From Candidatus Thermokryptus mobilis (lineage in GTDB: Bacteria; Bacteroidota; Ignavibacteria; Kryptoniales; Kryptoniaceae): DNA of 64,000 bases. The stretch is taken from positions 66,512 to 130,511 of the forward strand of contig NZ_FAOO01000005.1 in assembly GCF_900070205.1 (NCBI RefSeq), written 5' to 3'. The notes under the pieces were generated by a model. It did no database searches, was not told the origin of the DNA, and saw nothing but the letters and a program-made list of their open reading frames with translations. Below are positions 63,827 to 64,000 of this stretch, one piece after another; the first letter of the stretch is position 1, and each line of letters begins with the position of its first letter. A program made the translations under genes and the position numbers.

Positions 63827-64000
63827 TTATTTGACATAAAACACTCCCCAATTTGACTTTGACCCGGCACTTTGTCCAAATTGAACTCTATCAACACGCC
63901 ACTTGTACTGTAGCCCCGGGATGAGATTTCCCTTAGCTTTGGAATCGTAATTGAATTTAACTGAAAAATCAGAAAAACTCCTAAAACTTGAAATCCATAT
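63827..64000 (-). CDS. C-terminal end of an Fn3-like secreted protein, partial
   Basis: 57 residues visible, running off the right edge, stop codon TAA at 63827-63829. The segment LIPGLQYKWRVDRVQFGQ with SNWGVFYVK resembles the last strands of a fibronectin type III-like beta-sandwich (the x-PGxxYxWRVD pattern and closing aromatic strand). Nothing upstream is visible, so overall function cannot be said. It is 24 bases upstream of the SLBB gene and probably in the same operon. Confidence 0.6.
   Translation of the reverse strand: MWISSFRSFSDFSVKFNYDSKAKGNLIPGLQYKWRVDRVQFGQSAGSKSNWGVFYVK

Overview
The window looks like chromosomal DNA of a low-GC, Gram-negative bacterium from the Fibrobacterota-Chlorobiota-Bacteroidota (FCB) side of the tree. 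The evidence is a PorQ-type type IX secretion (T9SS) protein, a secreted subtilase with a C-terminal T9SS sorting domain, a SusC-like TonB receptor with a carboxypeptidase-regulatory N-domain, DUF5683 and DUF6588-like proteins, and promoters of the Bacteroidota form TTTG-N19/20-TAnnTTT(G/A) in front of several genes and tRNAs. The Lys/Glu-rich proteins and gene content would fit a thermophilic Ignavibacteria- or Candidatus Kryptonia-like lineage, but that placement is inference. I see no phage, insertion sequence, CRISPR array or other mobile element; this is mostly a compact housekeeping region.

Layout. 1-3193 (+): end of a polyamine ABC transporter (PotC, PotD), a dicluster ferredoxin with a terminator, and purM. 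3185-6888 (-): an Atg22-like MFS carrier, nusB, a leucine/valine-type amino acid dehydrogenase and an orphan BtuD/FecE-like ATPase. 6971-7833: tRNA-Phe, then a decayed remnant in which an HdrA fragment is fused to the tail of a [NiFe]-hydrogenase large subunit. 7843-13626: GT2 glycosyltransferase, anmK, an MqnD-like protein, nth, a three-gene Fe-S/ubiquitin-like cluster, and porQ, divergently transcribed from that cluster. 13623-24660 (-): flavin reductase, rqcH, a possible small RNA on the opposite strand, then a tightly packed envelope operon reading topA, deoxyribosyltransferase-like gene, alr, manC, rlpA, LD-carboxypeptidase, beta-barrel protein, RsbW-like kinase.

24756-36649 (-): the transcription/translation block tRNA-Thr, Tyr, Gly, Thr, rpmG, tRNA-Trp, secE, nusG, rplK, rplA, rplJ, rplL, rpoB, rpoC, with a leader before rplJ and an attenuator before rpoB; the tuf gene often found here is absent. 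36719-48955 (-): two small envelope proteins, a cysteine desulfurase, a TonB receptor, an AmrS-type radical SAM enzyme, a DJ-1/PfpI protein, the T9SS subtilase, a DUF6588-like protein, polyprenyl diphosphate synthase, TatC and tRNA-Leu. 49058-50574 (+): a small lipoprotein and ribD.

50571-64000 (-): cell-shape operon mreB-mreC-mreD-PBP2-rodA preceded by purN-purH, then (upstream in transcription order) an SLBB protein, glnB, parA (split by a frameshift), parB, ridA, DUF5683, an NHL-repeat protein and a glycosyltransferase, with the tail of an Fn3-like protein at the right edge. Most genes touch or overlap their neighbours, so transcription is organised in long units. No stretch of more than 300 bases lacks a gene.

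The items most worth a second look are the candidate small RNA at about 15,977-16,086, the fused HdrA/hydrogenase remnant, the broken parA, the cysteine-free ubiquitin-like protein between two [2Fe-2S] ferredoxins, and the recurring Bacteroidota-type promoters.
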